A stretch of 64,000 nt of DNA from Pedobacter schmidteae (GTDB lineage: Bacteria > Bacteroidota > Bacteroidia > Sphingobacteriales > Sphingobacteriaceae), in NCBI RefSeq assembly GCF_900564155.1, contig NZ_LS999839.1:1485097-1549096 (forward strand), written 5' to 3'. Position 1 is the stretch's first letter; every line of letters begins with the position of its first letter. A program made the position numbers and the translations under genes. Below are positions 1 through 8,614 of the stretch, piece by piece. The notes below the pieces were generated by a model. The model made no database searches. It was not told the DNA's origin and saw only the letters and a list, made by a program, of their open reading frames with translations.

Positions 1-901
1 CAGTGAAGGAAGTGGCAATAGGATCATCCGGATAGATAGGGCAGGAAATACCACGGTGCTTGCCGGTACAGGCGTAGCAGGTTCTGTAAATGGCGATGAA
101 ACGGTAGCTCAGTTCTATGGCCCATGGGGTTTAACTATAGACAAGGAAGGGAATTTATATACGGTAGACAATACAGCCGCTACCGGATCGCATAAGGTCC
201 GGAAAATTACAATAGATGCTGCTTATAAGGCAACAGTTACTACCATTGCCGGAAGTGGATCTGCAGGAGGAGCTAATGGTGTAGGGACCGCAGCAACCTT
301 TAGTCGTCCATCAGGACTTTGCTATGATGAAGGCCGTAACTGCCTGTATGTAGCCGAGTGGGGTGGACATAGAGTGAGGAAAGTTGATTTGGCAACTAAT
401 ACGGTAAGTTTAATTGCAGGTAGTGGAACCGCGGGCATTTCCGCTGGTGTGGGTGCTACCGCGACATTCAATTTTCCATGGGGAGTAAAGTTAAGTGCAG
501 ATGGGAATTCGCTATATGTTTCGAGCTGGACCGGAACAGGAATAAGTAAAATTCAATTGTCGGATAATTCGGTTACCGTATTGGGCACCGCAAAAGCCAA
601 TACATCACAACCAAGAGGTTTGTATGTGAGCCCTGCAAATCAGTTGTTTATCTCTAATACAGCTGGTTTCTATATCTCAAAAATGCAAAATGAGGTTCCT
701 GGAAATGCGTCGACTTTCAGCAAGCTAACCGGAGGCACAACAAGAGGATATGCAGATGGTGCCGCAGCTACAGCCTTATTTTCGGGTATTGTAGGAATAG
801 CATACGATCCATATACCGGAGTATTTTACATTGCTGATGGTGATGGAGCTGCCGCTGCCAATAATAAGATCCGAACCATGAAATCATCGAGTATTCAATA
901 A
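1..901 (+). CDS. NHL-repeat beta-propeller protein, 5' end missing
   Basis: The reading frame is open from base 2 through a stop at 901, so the gene starts before the window. A GTG at 56 is only an internal codon, because the residues before it (NRIIRIDRAGNTTVLAGTG) already form part of a repeat. The protein holds about five NHL-type blades, each with a V-x-x-IAGSG-like strand followed by an N-G or A-G loop and F-x-x-P-x-G-L. In Bacteroidota such proteins are exported, often carry an N-terminal IPT/TIG domain, and sit near SusC/SusD pairs in glycan-utilisation loci. That fits the glycosidases downstream. The exact ligand is unknown, and the missing N-terminus hides any signal peptide. Confidence 0.85.
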   Translation, partial: SEGSGNRIIRIDRAGNTTVLAGTGVAGSVNGDETVAQFYGPWGLTIDKEGNLYTVDNTAATGSHKVRKITIDAAYKATVTTIAGSGSAGGANGVGTAATFSRPSGLCYDEGRNCLYVAEWGGHRVRKVDLATNTVSLIAGSGTAGISAGVGATATFNFPWGVKLSADGNSLYVSSWTGTGISKIQLSDNSVTVLGTAKANTSQPRGLYVSPANQLFISNTAGFYISKMQNEVPGNASTFSKLTGGTTRGYADGAAATALFSGIVGIAYDPYTGVFYIADGDGAAAANNKIRTMKSSSIQ

Positions 902-938
902 CAAATAAATTCATAAAAACTGATCTGAATTACAAACC

Positions 939-962
939 GCAGGCATACTCAGGTATGCCTGC
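939..962 (+). terminator. Hairpin after the NHL gene
   Basis: A perfect 10-bp inverted repeat (GCAGGCATAC / GTATGCCTGC) with a 4-base loop begins 37 bases after the NHL stop codon. The following tract (TTAAAAAT) is poor in T, so it may be a weak intrinsic terminator or a 3'-end stabilising hairpin. Confidence 0.6.
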
Positions 963-979
963 TTAAAAATCTATAACAT

Positions 980-1090
980 ATGGAATCTTATCAATGGTAC
1001 ATTTTGGTTTTGACGGTAATTGATGGTCTGCTTATCCTGGGTTTAAGGATGCTGGATAAGCTTGAAGGTGTAAAAAGAAGGTATAGATAA
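980..1090 (+). CDS. Possible 36-residue single-span membrane peptide
   Basis: An ATG at 980 opens a 36-codon frame ending in TAA at 1090, between the NHL hairpin and the fucosidase gene. The peptide starts MESYQWYILVLTVIDG, continues with a leucine-rich hydrophobic stretch (about residues 7-24), and ends in a basic tail (VKRRYR). This is the layout of a small inner-membrane protein with a cytoplasmic positive C-terminus. No clear ribosome-binding site is visible, and no family is recognised. It could be chance, but a hydrophobic segment with a positive-inside tail in a 216-base gap is suggestive. Confidence 0.4.
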   Translation: MESYQWYILVLTVIDGLLILGLRMLDKLEGVKRRYR

Positions 1091-1117
1091 AATCAATTAT
1101 AAAATCGGAAATCAATC

Positions 1118-2560
1118 ATGAAACAGATATCACTCGCATTGCTTTGCGCAGGATTATGGTTTAGCCCAAACTCCATAAAAGCACAACAGCCAGTATCGGC
1201 AGCCAAACCAATCGAATTGAAACACGGCAGCCACCGCATTGGTAAACGTACCGATGCAGTAATGCAAAAATGGCGTGGCTATGGCTTGGGGCAGTTTATT
1301 CATTGGGGTTTGTATGCTATCCCCGGGGGAGAATGGAATGGCAAAGCCTACAATGGTGCTGCCGAATGGATCCGTTCCTGGAGCGGTATTCCAAAATCTA
1401 CATATGATTCGCTGATCTACAAATTTAATCCGGTAAACTTTAATGCCACAGAATGGGCTGCCACCGCCAAACAGATGGGGGCAAAATATGTTACCATTAC
1501 CACCAAACACCATGATGGGTTCTGTTTGTGGCCAAGTAAATACACATCTTATACCATAGCCAATTCTCCCTGGAAAAAAGACATCATGAAACCGCTGGTG
1601 GATGCTTATGATAAAGCCGGAATTGATGTGATCCTGTATTTTTCGGTTATGGACTGGAACCACCCGGGATGGCGCTATGATATTAAGTCAAAAGAAGATA
1701 GTGTAGCTTTTGAAGGGTTTAAACAATTTACCCGTAATCAGCTTTTAGAATTGCTAACCCTGTATCCAACCGCCAAAGGTTTATGGTTTGATGGAACCTG
1801 GGACAAATCGTGGGTAAAACAAGCCGCTTTTGCCGATGAGCTGGAAACGGAAATGCGGAAACTAAGACCGGGATTAATCATAGGCAGCAGATTTAGGGCC
1901 GATGAAAATGGCAAGCGCCATTTCGATTCAAATAATGTGTTGATGGGCGATTACGAACAGGGTTGGGAGCGTAAACTGCCTAATAAAATTGAAGATGTAC
2001 ATGGCAACGATTGGGACTGTGTAATGACGGTTCCCGAAAACCAATGGGGTTATAACAAAGCCTGGAAAGGGCACATCAAAACCGCTAATGAACTGATAGA
2101 GATGACGGCAAAATCGGTCTCTCTGAGCGGAAATTTTGTACTCAATTTTGGTCCACAGGGTGATGGCGCCATCCGCAAGGAAGAAAAACAGCTGGCTGCG
2201 CAAATTGGCGCCTGGATGAAAATCAACAATGAAGCCATATACAATTGCGAGTACGCCGGGCTGGAAAAACAGGACTGGGGTTATCTGACCAAAAAAACAG
2301 GTAGTAATAAGCTTTACATGATTGTTTTTAATGTGCCGGTGTCGGGAGCTTATCGCCTCAAATTACCCGCAAAAACAAGCATTGCAACATCATATTTGCT
2401 GGCTAAACCTGATCAAAGCCTAACAACCGAAGAAATTCAGGCTAACGAGTATTTCATTCATCTGAAAACGCAAACTACCGGCCAGCCATTTGTAATTGTT
2501 GTGGAAACAAAAACTGGCGCAACCGGCACTGGCAATGTTTACGACAAAGCAAAAACATAG
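1118..2560 (+). CDS. Alpha-L-fucosidase, GH29
   Basis: A 480-residue exported glycoside hydrolase of family GH29, which removes terminal alpha-L-fucose with retention of configuration. A signal peptide covers about residues 1-22 and ends near KAQQ. Family landmarks are FIHWG (60-64), TTKHHDGF (128-135) and GLWFDGTW (221-228). D225 in that last motif is the expected catalytic nucleophile. Length suits the catalytic domain plus a small C-terminal beta domain. The next gene is a GH88 enzyme about 50 bases downstream, so both probably act on one fucosylated, uronic-acid-containing glycan in the periplasm. Confidence 0.93.
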   Translation: MKQISLALLCAGLWFSPNSIKAQQPVSAAKPIELKHGSHRIGKRTDAVMQKWRGYGLGQFIHWGLYAIPGGEWNGKAYNGAAEWIRSWSGIPKSTYDSLIYKFNPVNFNATEWAATAKQMGAKYVTITTKHHDGFCLWPSKYTSYTIANSPWKKDIMKPLVDAYDKAGIDVILYFSVMDWNHPGWRYDIKSKEDSVAFEGFKQFTRNQLLELLTLYPTAKGLWFDGTWDKSWVKQAAFADELETEMRKLRPGLIIGSRFRADENGKRHFDSNNVLMGDYEQGWERKLPNKIEDVHGNDWDCVMTVPENQWGYNKAWKGHIKTANELIEMTAKSVSLSGNFVLNFGPQGDGAIRKEEKQLAAQIGAWMKINNEAIYNCEYAGLEKQDWGYLTKKTGSNKLYMIVFNVPVSGAYRLKLPAKTSIATSYLLAKPDQSLTTEEIQANEYFIHLKTQTTGQPFVIVVETKTGATGTGNVYDKAKT

Positions 2561-2609
2561 CACATACTTACAACACACACAAATAGAAATTTATAACACA
2601 CACAGAACT

Positions 2610-3806
2610 ATGAAGAAATTATGGTTTACTGTCTGCTTTCTGGCGGCCACAGGTTTAGTCAGTGCGCAACAGGCAAACGGGAAGAAGGAACAAATGAGGC
2701 AATTAATTGATCAGCAGTTTGCCTTCGCCGAACAGCAATATAAGCTGCTGGCCAAAAATGTTCCGGTGCAGGTGATGCCCAAAACATATAATGCCAAAAC
2801 AAATAAAGTAGAAACAAGCGACACCAAATGGTGGTGCAGTGGCTTTTATCCGGGTTCGCTTTTGTATATTTACGAGTATACCAAAGACACAGCCACCTTG
2901 AAGGAAGCCGAAAGACGTTTGAGCATCCTGGAAAAGGAAAAACACTATACTGGAAATCATGATCTGGGCTTTATGATGTTTTGCAGCTTCGGGAATGCTT
3001 ACCGCATCACAAAAAATCCCTTGTACAGACCCACAATTGATACTGCTGCGGCGTCTTTAGTGACGCGCTATCGCCCCAAAGCGAAAGTAATTCAATCCTG
3101 GAATGCCTCAAAAAAATGGAAAGGGCCGGTTATTGTGGATAACCTGATGAATTTGGAACTGTTGGCTTGGGTAAGCGACAATGGGGGAGATCCGAAATAT
3201 AAAGAGATTGCCATCAACCATGCCAATACCTCACTAAAAAATCATTTCCGATCAGATTATAGTTCGTATCATGTGGTAGATTATGACATGAACACCGGGA
3301 TGGTACTTAAGAAGGGAACCGCTCAGGGAGCTTCCGACAGCTCGGCATGGAGCCGCGGACAGAGCTGGGCCCTATACGGTTATGTTATGATGTACAGGTG
3401 CACAAAAGACAAACGCTACCTGGAACAAGCCAAACACATTGCCGGGTTCATATTGAATCATCCCCACATGCCAGTCGATATGGTGCCATATTGGGATTTT
3501 GATGCCAGCAATATTCCAAATACCTACAGAGACGCCTCTGCGGCGGCGGTAATTGCTTCCGCTTTGCTCGAATTGGGTCAGTATACCGGGAAGAAAGAAA
3601 GTAAGGGCTATGTGGATGCAGCCGAAAAAATGATCACTTCATTGTCTTCTGATGCTTATCTTTCCAAACCCGGACAAAATGGTGGATTTTTGCTGATGCA
3701 CAGTACTGGCGCATTGCCGCTTAAGTCGGAGGTAGATGTACCCCTCACCTACGCCGATTATTATTATTTAGAAGCATTAATACGCTACAAAAACTGGTAT
3801 TTATAG
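2610..3806 (+). CDS. Unsaturated glucuronyl hydrolase, GH88 family
   Basis: A 398-residue enzyme expected to remove the 4,5-unsaturated uronic acid left at the non-reducing end of oligosaccharides cut by polysaccharide lyases. The start chosen is the ATG at 2610, since it begins a clean signal peptide (MKKLWFTVCFLAATGLVSAQ). A longer frame from 2496 would overlap the fucosidase and spoil the leader. D118 (in GNHDLGF) and D177 (in VIVDNLMNLE) match the two catalytic aspartates known in GH88. The motif AWSRGQSW (246-253) is also typical. It implies that a lyase acts upstream in the pathway, but none is visible in this window. Confidence 0.9.
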   Translation: MKKLWFTVCFLAATGLVSAQQANGKKEQMRQLIDQQFAFAEQQYKLLAKNVPVQVMPKTYNAKTNKVETSDTKWWCSGFYPGSLLYIYEYTKDTATLKEAERRLSILEKEKHYTGNHDLGFMMFCSFGNAYRITKNPLYRPTIDTAAASLVTRYRPKAKVIQSWNASKKWKGPVIVDNLMNLELLAWVSDNGGDPKYKEIAINHANTSLKNHFRSDYSSYHVVDYDMNTGMVLKKGTAQGASDSSAWSRGQSWALYGYVMMYRCTKDKRYLEQAKHIAGFILNHPHMPVDMVPYWDFDASNIPNTYRDASAAAVIASALLELGQYTGKKESKGYVDAAEKMITSLSSDAYLSKPGQNGGFLLMHSTGALPLKSEVDVPLTYADYYYLEALIRYKNWYL

Positions 3807-3815
3807 AATAACAAT

Positions 3816-5075
3816 ATGGAAAGAAGAAAATTTATAGGCGCATTGTCTCTGGCAGGAATTATAAGTGCTATAAATCCTAAAAAGATTTTGGCTGCTGAAG
3901 GCAAAGAAGAAGCAATAGATATGTATGCGGGCAGCGATAGGGAGTATTGGTGGAAATTACTCATTAAAATAGCCAATCCGGTTGTTGGCAACCTGGCCAA
4001 TGGCACGCTAATTAAAAATATGCCGATCGAAAAGTCGCCCACTTTTGACAAGCGGTCGCCCACGGTAACCTATCTTGAAGCCGTAGGGCGTACTTATGCC
4101 GGGATTGCCCCTTGGCTCACTTTGCCCGACGATGAGACCAAAGAAGGTGTTGCCAGAAAAAAACTAAAAGCAGACGCGGTTAAAGGTTTAAATAAATGCT
4201 TTGCACCTGGTAGCCCGGATGCCTTGAATTTCGCCAAAGATCATCAACCAATTGTTGATGCTGCTTACCTGGCGCAATCTTTTTTACGCGCACCTAAGGC
4301 ATTATGGGAACCACTTGAAGCCGAAACCAAACAAAGGATTATTTCAGCCTTTAAGTCTTTAAGAAACAGAAAGCCTTTTAAAAGCAACTGGCTGCTATTT
4401 GGTTCAATGACAGAGGCCTTTTTATTGACTATTGGTGAAGACTATGATGCCGAACGTTTAAACGAGGGGCCCAAAATGATCAATGAATGGTATAAAGGCG
4501 ATGGTTGGTACGGTGATGGCCCTAATCTGGCCCTGGACTATTACAATTCATTTGTGATTCACCCGATGATGGTAGATGTACTGGCTGTATTGGCATATAA
4601 AAAATTGGTTGAACAGAAAGTATATGATGTAGCCTTAAAGCGGATGCAGCGTCATGCCATAGGGCAGGAGCGCATGATCTCGCCCGAAGGAACCTACCCG
4701 CCAATAGGCCGGTCTATCACTTACCGTACCGGTGCTTTTCAGTTATTGAGTCAGGTGGCTTTAATGGAAAAACTTCCACAAAGCATTAAGCCTGCCCAGG
4801 TGCGTTGTGCACTTACAAAGGTGAAACAAAATATGTACGAAACTCCTGGCACGTTTGATAAAAATGGCTGGTTGCAACTGGGCTTTTGTGGCCATCAGCC
4901 GGAAATAGCCGATTATTATACTTCTACAGGAAGTTTGTACATGGCTACATTGTCCTTTTTACCATTGGGCTTACCTGCTGAACATGAGTTCTGGAAAGGT
5001 GCTCCCGTAGCCTGGACTGCAAAACAAGCTTGGGCGGGAAAACCGTTTGCCAAAGATTACCATGTAGATTATTGA
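3816..5075 (+). CDS. DUF2264 domain protein, predicted exported
   Basis: A 419-residue protein of the DUF2264 family, whose members have an alpha/alpha-barrel-like, glycosidase-related build and lie in glycan-utilisation loci. The biochemical reaction is not established. The N-terminus (MERRKFIGALSLAG) has a twin-arginine-like motif followed by a hydrophobic stretch, so Tat export is possible. The first third contains the tryptophan-rich segments DREYWWKLLIK and GIAPWLTLPD. The middle has the aromatic GDGWYGDGPN, characteristic of the family. It starts 9 bases after the GH88 stop codon, so it is the last gene of this operon, which closes at the hairpin at 5093. Confidence 0.82.
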   Translation: MERRKFIGALSLAGIISAINPKKILAAEGKEEAIDMYAGSDREYWWKLLIKIANPVVGNLANGTLIKNMPIEKSPTFDKRSPTVTYLEAVGRTYAGIAPWLTLPDDETKEGVARKKLKADAVKGLNKCFAPGSPDALNFAKDHQPIVDAAYLAQSFLRAPKALWEPLEAETKQRIISAFKSLRNRKPFKSNWLLFGSMTEAFLLTIGEDYDAERLNEGPKMINEWYKGDGWYGDGPNLALDYYNSFVIHPMMVDVLAVLAYKKLVEQKVYDVALKRMQRHAIGQERMISPEGTYPPIGRSITYRTGAFQLLSQVALMEKLPQSIKPAQVRCALTKVKQNMYETPGTFDKNGWLQLGFCGHQPEIADYYTSTGSLYMATLSFLPLGLPAEHEFWKGAPVAWTAKQAWAGKPFAKDYHVDY

Positions 5076-5092
5076 TGCAATATGCTACAATG

Positions 5093-5134
5093 CAAGAAGG
5101 TGTTTAATACAAATCTGCTTTAAACACCTTCTTG
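5093..5134. terminator. Bidirectional terminator between convergent genes
   Basis: A perfect 15-bp inverted repeat (CAAGAAGGTGTTTAA / TTAAACACCTTCTTG) with a 12-base loop lies in the gap between the DUF2264 gene (+) and the convergent small gene (-). It probably ends both transcripts. T-richness on either side is moderate. Confidence 0.8.
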
Positions 5135-5147
5135 TATTTATTTAATA

Positions 5148-5495
5148 TCAACTCAGCAACTCTTGTAAGTCGCGGTCGGCAGTAGGTATTTTTTTCAGGA
5201 AATCGTCAAAACCCGCATTTTCCTGCGAGGTGTACATGCCGTAAGCATCTAATATGTAACCAATTTGTTGGTCTTGATCTTCCAGCAGATAAAGCACCGA
5301 GTTATCGGCGGGATCTGAATCCCCTTCAAAGCGGTAAGTTTTGATGATCGTAAGATCCTCCGGATTGTAAATCTTATTGAGGCCGACTCCCTGCATTTTG
5401 CCATGGTCGGTCATTTTGATTTCGTTATCCAGGCCCTTCTGTCTTAATTTCTCTAAAATCTGGCTTAGCGTATTCATTTCTATCGGATGTTCCAT
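5148..5495 (-). CDS. Small conserved Bacteroidota protein of unknown function
   Basis: A 115-residue acidic protein. It resembles a family of about 100-residue Bacteroidota proteins with an N-terminal S-Q-x-L-x-x-L-x-x-x-G segment, a central TYRFEGDSDPADNSVLYLL block and a YILDAYGMY segment. Members are sometimes labelled phosphoribosylpyrophosphate synthetase in databases, but nothing here looks like that enzyme: it is far too short and has no PRPP-binding motif. The start may instead be the internal ATG that begins MNTLSQ (residue 7). It is monocistronic between two terminators and lies downstream of metK on the same strand. Function unknown. Confidence 0.75.
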   Translation of the reverse strand: MEHPIEMNTLSQILEKLRQKGLDNEIKMTDHGKMQGVGLNKIYNPEDLTIIKTYRFEGDSDPADNSVLYLLEDQDQQIGYILDAYGMYTSQENAGFDDFLKKIPTADRDLQELLS

Positions 5496-5655
5496 GGGTT
5501 CTATGTTTTCCTATTAAAACAGCTTTGGAAAGAAATAGTTTGAAGCAGGACTTACATTTGCCCCAATATAAGCTTTCGGGCAGTGGACATTAGTGATATA
5601 AAACTAAATATTAAATAAATATAAGCTACATAATTACTCCGGCTTTTTTCATTAA

Positions 5656-5688
5656 AAACACGGACTATACATGGACTATATATGGACT
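5656..5688. repeat. Three tandem 11-bp units
   Basis: Three adjacent 11-base units ending in GGACT (AAACACGGACT, ATACATGGACT, ATATATGGACT) lie in the 284-base gap between the small gene and metK. The period is close to one helical turn, as in a binding-site array. No function is known. Confidence 0.6.
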
Positions 5689-5720
5689 TACTCTAACCAA
5701 ATATCTAATATACTCCAAAT

Positions 5721-5756
5721 AAAAAGGCTTTTCTGTATTTCAAGAAAAGCCTTTTT
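5721..5756 (-). terminator. metK terminator
   Basis: A perfect 14-bp inverted repeat (AAAAAGGCTTTTCT / AGAAAAGCCTTTTT) with an 8-base loop lies 23 bases beyond the metK stop codon. Read on the minus strand it ends in a T run, as an intrinsic terminator should. The symmetric A/T flanks would let it work in both directions. Confidence 0.88.
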
Positions 5757-5779
5757 ACAAATGGATTATTTAAGTCTTT

Positions 5780-7030
5780 TTACAAAGCGAAAGCGGCTTT
5801 CACTTTATCTACAAAATCCAGTTTTTCCCATGTAAACAAGTCAACTGTTACAACTTTTTCCTCACCATTTGGTGTTTTGAAAGTTTTGGTAACCGTTTCC
5901 GGCTTGCGGCCCATGTGTCCATAAGCAGCAGTTTCGCTATATATAGGGTTTCTTAATTTTAAGCGCTGCTCGATAAAGTAAGGACGCATATCAAAAATGC
6001 CTTCTACAATTTTGGCAATCTCACCATCCGTTTTATCCACTTTGGCTGTGCCATAAGTATTGATATAGATACCCATAGGCTTGGCTACACCAATGGCATA
6101 ACTTACCTGTACCAGGATTTCTTCGGCAACACCGGCAGCAACCAGGTTTTTGGCAATGTGACGGGTAGCATAAGCTGCTGATCTGTCTACCTTACTTGGA
6201 TCTTTACCCGAAAATGCACCACCACCATGAGCACCTTTACCACCATAAGTATCTACGATGATTTTACGGCCGGTTAAGCCCGTATCACCATGTGGCCCAC
6301 CGATCACAAATTTACCGGTTGGGTTGATGTGGTATTCAATTTTATCGTTAAATAAATGCGCGTACTGAGGGTATTTGGCAATGATACGTGGAATCAGGAT
6401 ATCTACCAGATCTTTTTTGATTTTGGCCAGCATTTTGGCTTCTTCATCAAAATCATCATGCTGTGTAGAAATTACAATGGCATCAATGCGTACCGGTTTA
6501 TTATCGTCAGAATATTCCAGGGTTACCTGCGATTTGGCGTCAGGGCGTAAATAAGTGATTTCTTTATTTTCGCGTCTTAAGATAGCCAGTTCCTGCAATA
6601 AAGTATGCGACAGGTCTAACGCCAATGGCATATAGTTTTCGGTTTCGTTGGTAGCATAACCAAACATCATACCCTGGTCGCCCGCTCCTTGTTCTTCTTT
6701 GCTGGCGCGATCAACACCCTGGTTGATGTCCTGCGACTGCTCGTGAATGGCAGATAAGATACCGCAAGAGTTGGCCTCAAACATGTACTCGCTTTTGGTG
6801 TAACCGATTTTTTTGATCACCTCACGTGCAATTTGCTGTACATCCAGGTAAGTTGTTGATTTTACCTCACCGGCCAGAATTACTTGTCCGGTAGTCACTA
6901 AAGTTTCGCAGGCTACTTTTGATTCGGCATCAAAAGCCAGGAAATTGTCAATTAAGGCATCCGAAATTTGATCTGCTATCTTATCAGGATGACCTTCGGA
7001 TACAGATTCTGATGTAAATAAATACGACAT
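5780..7030 (-). CDS. metK: S-adenosylmethionine synthetase
   Basis: This enzyme makes S-adenosylmethionine from methionine and ATP in the cytosol, supplying most methylation reactions. The 416-residue protein has the usual three-part fold. Landmarks are SEGHPDK (11-17, ATP site), GAGDQG (115-120, signature 1) and GGGAFSGKD (269-277, phosphate loop, signature 2). It is alone in its transcription unit, with a consensus promoter, a long leader carrying a probable SAM-binding riboswitch, and an intrinsic terminator. SAM feedback on expression is therefore likely. The phylum's usual form is close to this length. Confidence 0.98.
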   Translation of the reverse strand: MSYLFTSESVSEGHPDKIADQISDALIDNFLAFDAESKVACETLVTTGQVILAGEVKSTTYLDVQQIAREVIKKIGYTKSEYMFEANSCGILSAIHEQSQDINQGVDRASKEEQGAGDQGMMFGYATNETENYMPLALDLSHTLLQELAILRRENKEITYLRPDAKSQVTLEYSDDNKPVRIDAIVISTQHDDFDEEAKMLAKIKKDLVDILIPRIIAKYPQYAHLFNDKIEYHINPTGKFVIGGPHGDTGLTGRKIIVDTYGGKGAHGGGAFSGKDPSKVDRSAAYATRHIAKNLVAAGVAEEILVQVSYAIGVAKPMGIYINTYGTAKVDKTDGEIAKIVEGIFDMRPYFIEQRLKLRNPIYSETAAYGHMGRKPETVTKTFKTPNGEEKVVTVDLFTWEKLDFVDKVKAAFAL

Positions 7031-7115
7031 TTTAAATAATTAATTTAATGTTAAACAATTATGTAAAATGGAGTTTGATCCTGCAAAAACAGGCTGTAAA
7101 ATGAAGTGTATAATT

Positions 7116-7183
7116 GGTTAGCACTTTTTTTTACGTGGTTGCAATCCCGCTATTTTTTATTTAGCATCGCAAATCAGTCCACT
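7116..7183 (-). promoter_or_regulatory. Probable SAM-II riboswitch aptamer (long-loop form) upstream of metK
   Basis: Reading the minus strand from 7183 down, the leader shows in order: a P1 strand GUGG (7182-7179), UGAUUU, a long loop holding a small GCUA/UAGC hairpin, AUUGCAA, the closing P1 strand CCAC (7138-7135), an A-rich linker, and GCUAA. UGAUUU, AUUGCAA right before P1 closure, and GCUAA in the 3' tail are the conserved blocks of SAM-II aptamers. The extended hairpin loop is like the Bacteroidota long-loop variant. It starts a few bases after the predicted transcription start. The aptamer ends about 85 bases before the metK start, so how it controls expression is not obvious. Two extra bases (AC) follow the first P1 strand. 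Confidence 0.75.
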
Positions 7184-7192
7184 TTAATGCTG

Positions 7193-7222
7193 CAAAATTA
7201 CGCTATATATTTAAATAGTCAA
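7193..7222 (-). promoter_or_regulatory. metK promoter, Bacteroidota consensus
   Basis: On the minus strand TTG (7222-7220), exactly 19 bases, then TAATTTTG (7200-7193) match the primary-sigma consensus of Bacteroidota (TTG-N19-TAnnTTTG). The predicted start near 7186 places the riboswitch at the very 5' end of the transcript. Confidence 0.85.
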
Positions 7223-7263
7223 AAAATATCGATTATTTTGTATTGTAATAAAGCGGGAAGATC

Positions 7264-8154
7264 TTGTCAAAACTAAATATTCTATTTATCATAAATCCGA
7301 TATCAGGAGGTAAGGATAAGCTAAAGATCCCGGCACTGATTGATGCAAATCTGGACCGGCAGAAGTTCAATGCAAATTTTGCATTTACCGAATATGTTGG
7401 TCATGCTTCGGAAATTGCTGAAGAGGCAGCGAATAAAAATTTTGATGTGATTGTTGCTGTAGGTGGAGACGGGACAATCAATGAAATTGCCAGCAAAGTA
7501 ATGCAGCAGCATAAAATATTGGGTGTTTTGCCGTTTGGCTCTGGAAATGGGCTGGCCAGATTTTTAAAAATACCGATGAATACGGTAAAGGCGATAAAGG
7601 TGATCAATAATTGTAAGGTATCGGTGATTGATACGGCCACGTTTAATGAAAAAAACTTCTTTAATATGGCGGGTATGGGCTTTGATGCGCATATCAGTTC
7701 TGTATTTGCAGGCAATAAAGGGCGGGGTTTAAGCGGATATGTAAAACTGGGGCTCAGAGAAGTACTGAGTTATAAACCGCAAACTTACCGTATCGTGATT
7801 GATGGGAAGGAATATTTGCGCCAGGCTTTTGTGGTTAGTGTAGCCAACTCTTCTCAATATGGCAACAATGCTCATATTGCGCCAACAGCATCAGTTACCG
7901 ACGGACTTTTGGACGTTTGTATCGTAAAAGCCTTCCCAATGTATAAACTGCCCGTTCTGGCTTATGAAATGTTAAGTTCAAAAACTGACAGATCGAAACT
8001 GGTTGAAATTATTAAAGGCAAAAATATACACATCAGTAGGGTAGAACAAGCCGCCATACATATCGATGGGGAGCCCTTTTTTATGGGAACAGAAATTGAA
8101 GTTTCAGTAAACCCCTTATCATTAAATATCATTACACCTGATTATGAAACCTAA
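7264..8154 (+). CDS. Diacylglycerol/sphingosine kinase-like lipid kinase (YegS family)
   Basis: A 296-residue cytosolic kinase of the DAGK catalytic family, which phosphorylates diacylglycerol or a related lipid with ATP. The N-terminal half has NPISGGK (11-17) and the nucleotide-binding [11 protein letters not shown] followed by [10 protein letters not shown]. The C-terminal beta sandwich carries the usual IDGEPF motif. TTG at 7264 is taken as the start because an in-frame TAA lies just upstream and GCGGGAAG precedes it. No ATG is near. It overlaps the SUI1-like gene by 11 bases, so the two are translationally coupled. The true lipid substrate cannot be read from sequence. Confidence 0.88.
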   Translation: MSKLNILFIINPISGGKDKLKIPALIDANLDRQKFNANFAFTEYVGHASEIAEEAANKNFDVIVAVGGDGTINEIASKVMQQHKILGVLPFGSGNGLARFLKIPMNTVKAIKVINNCKVSVIDTATFNEKNFFNMAGMGFDAHISSVFAGNKGRGLSGYVKLGLREVLSYKPQTYRIVIDGKEYLRQAFVVSVANSSQYGNNAHIAPTASVTDGLLDVCIVKAFPMYKLPVLAYEMLSSKTDRSKLVEIIKGKNIHISRVEQAAIHIDGEPFFMGTEIEVSVNPLSLNIITPDYET

Positions 8155-8497
8155 AAAGAAAACGCTAAGCGATCTGGGTGGAATCATGTATTCAACCGAC
8201 CCCGATTTTAGCTACGAGGAGGAAAATGCAGAGCCCATGGAGGCGTTGGCCAATAACCAACAGAACTTGAGGGTGATGCTGGATAAAAAAAATAGGGGTG
8301 GAAAAGCTGTTACCCTGATTACCGGTTTTATTGGAACAGAAGAGGAACTGGAGAAGCTGGGTAAAATGCTGAAAACTAAATGCGGAGTAGGAGGGGCGGC
8401 CAAAGATGGAGAAATTTTGATTCAGGGCGACTTTAGAGATAAAGTGTTGTTATTGATGCAAAAAGAAGGTTACAAAGTAAAAAAATCAGGCGGCTAA
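8144..8497 (+). CDS. SUI1/YciH-type translation factor
   Basis: A 117-residue protein with a C-terminal SUI1 (eIF1-like) domain from about residue 40. It contains [12 protein letters not shown], then the cluster [17 protein letters not shown], which is the classic eIF1/YciH core that contacts the small ribosomal subunit in relatives. The first 40 residues are acidic and variable. In bacteria these proteins are thought to affect start-codon choice, but they are dispensable. The start overlaps the end of the lipid kinase gene, so expression is probably tied to it. A functional link between the two is not known. Confidence 0.9.
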   Translation: MKPKKKTLSDLGGIMYSTDPDFSYEEENAEPMEALANNQQNLRVMLDKKNRGGKAVTLITGFIGTEEELEKLGKMLKTKCGVGGAAKDGEILIQGDFRDKVLLLMQKEGYKVKKSGG

Positions 8498-8579
8498 AAT
8501 CGCTTTATGAAATCGTTTTAAATAATTGATTTTCAGGTTATTGATTGTTAGTGTATGGGCGACAATAAGTAAAATTTTT

Positions 8580-8604
8580 AAGGTAAAAACATACGTTTTA
8601 CCTT
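8580..8604. promoter_or_regulatory. Inverted repeat overlapping the pckA promoter
   Basis: AGGTAAAA (8581-8588) and TTTTACCT (8596-8603) form a perfect 8-bp inverted repeat with a 7-base loop, ending 11 bases before the -7 element of pckA. It could be an operator in the -33 region, or the terminator of the preceding SUI1-like gene, since four T residues lie around its 3' edge. Confidence 0.5.
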
Positions 8605-8614
8605 TTAATCTGTA

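Noticed and set aside
1154..1663. Long minus-strand open frame opposite the fucosidase gene
   Set aside because: It is a shadow of the GH29 gene; the translation has no family features and no start signals.
2496..2609. Upstream extension of the GH88 gene
   Set aside because: It overlaps the fucosidase gene and would bury a good signal peptide; the ATG at 2610 is better.
5148..5495. Phosphoribosylpyrophosphate synthetase
   Set aside because: The label used for some relatives is not supported; the protein is only 115 residues and has no PRPP motif.
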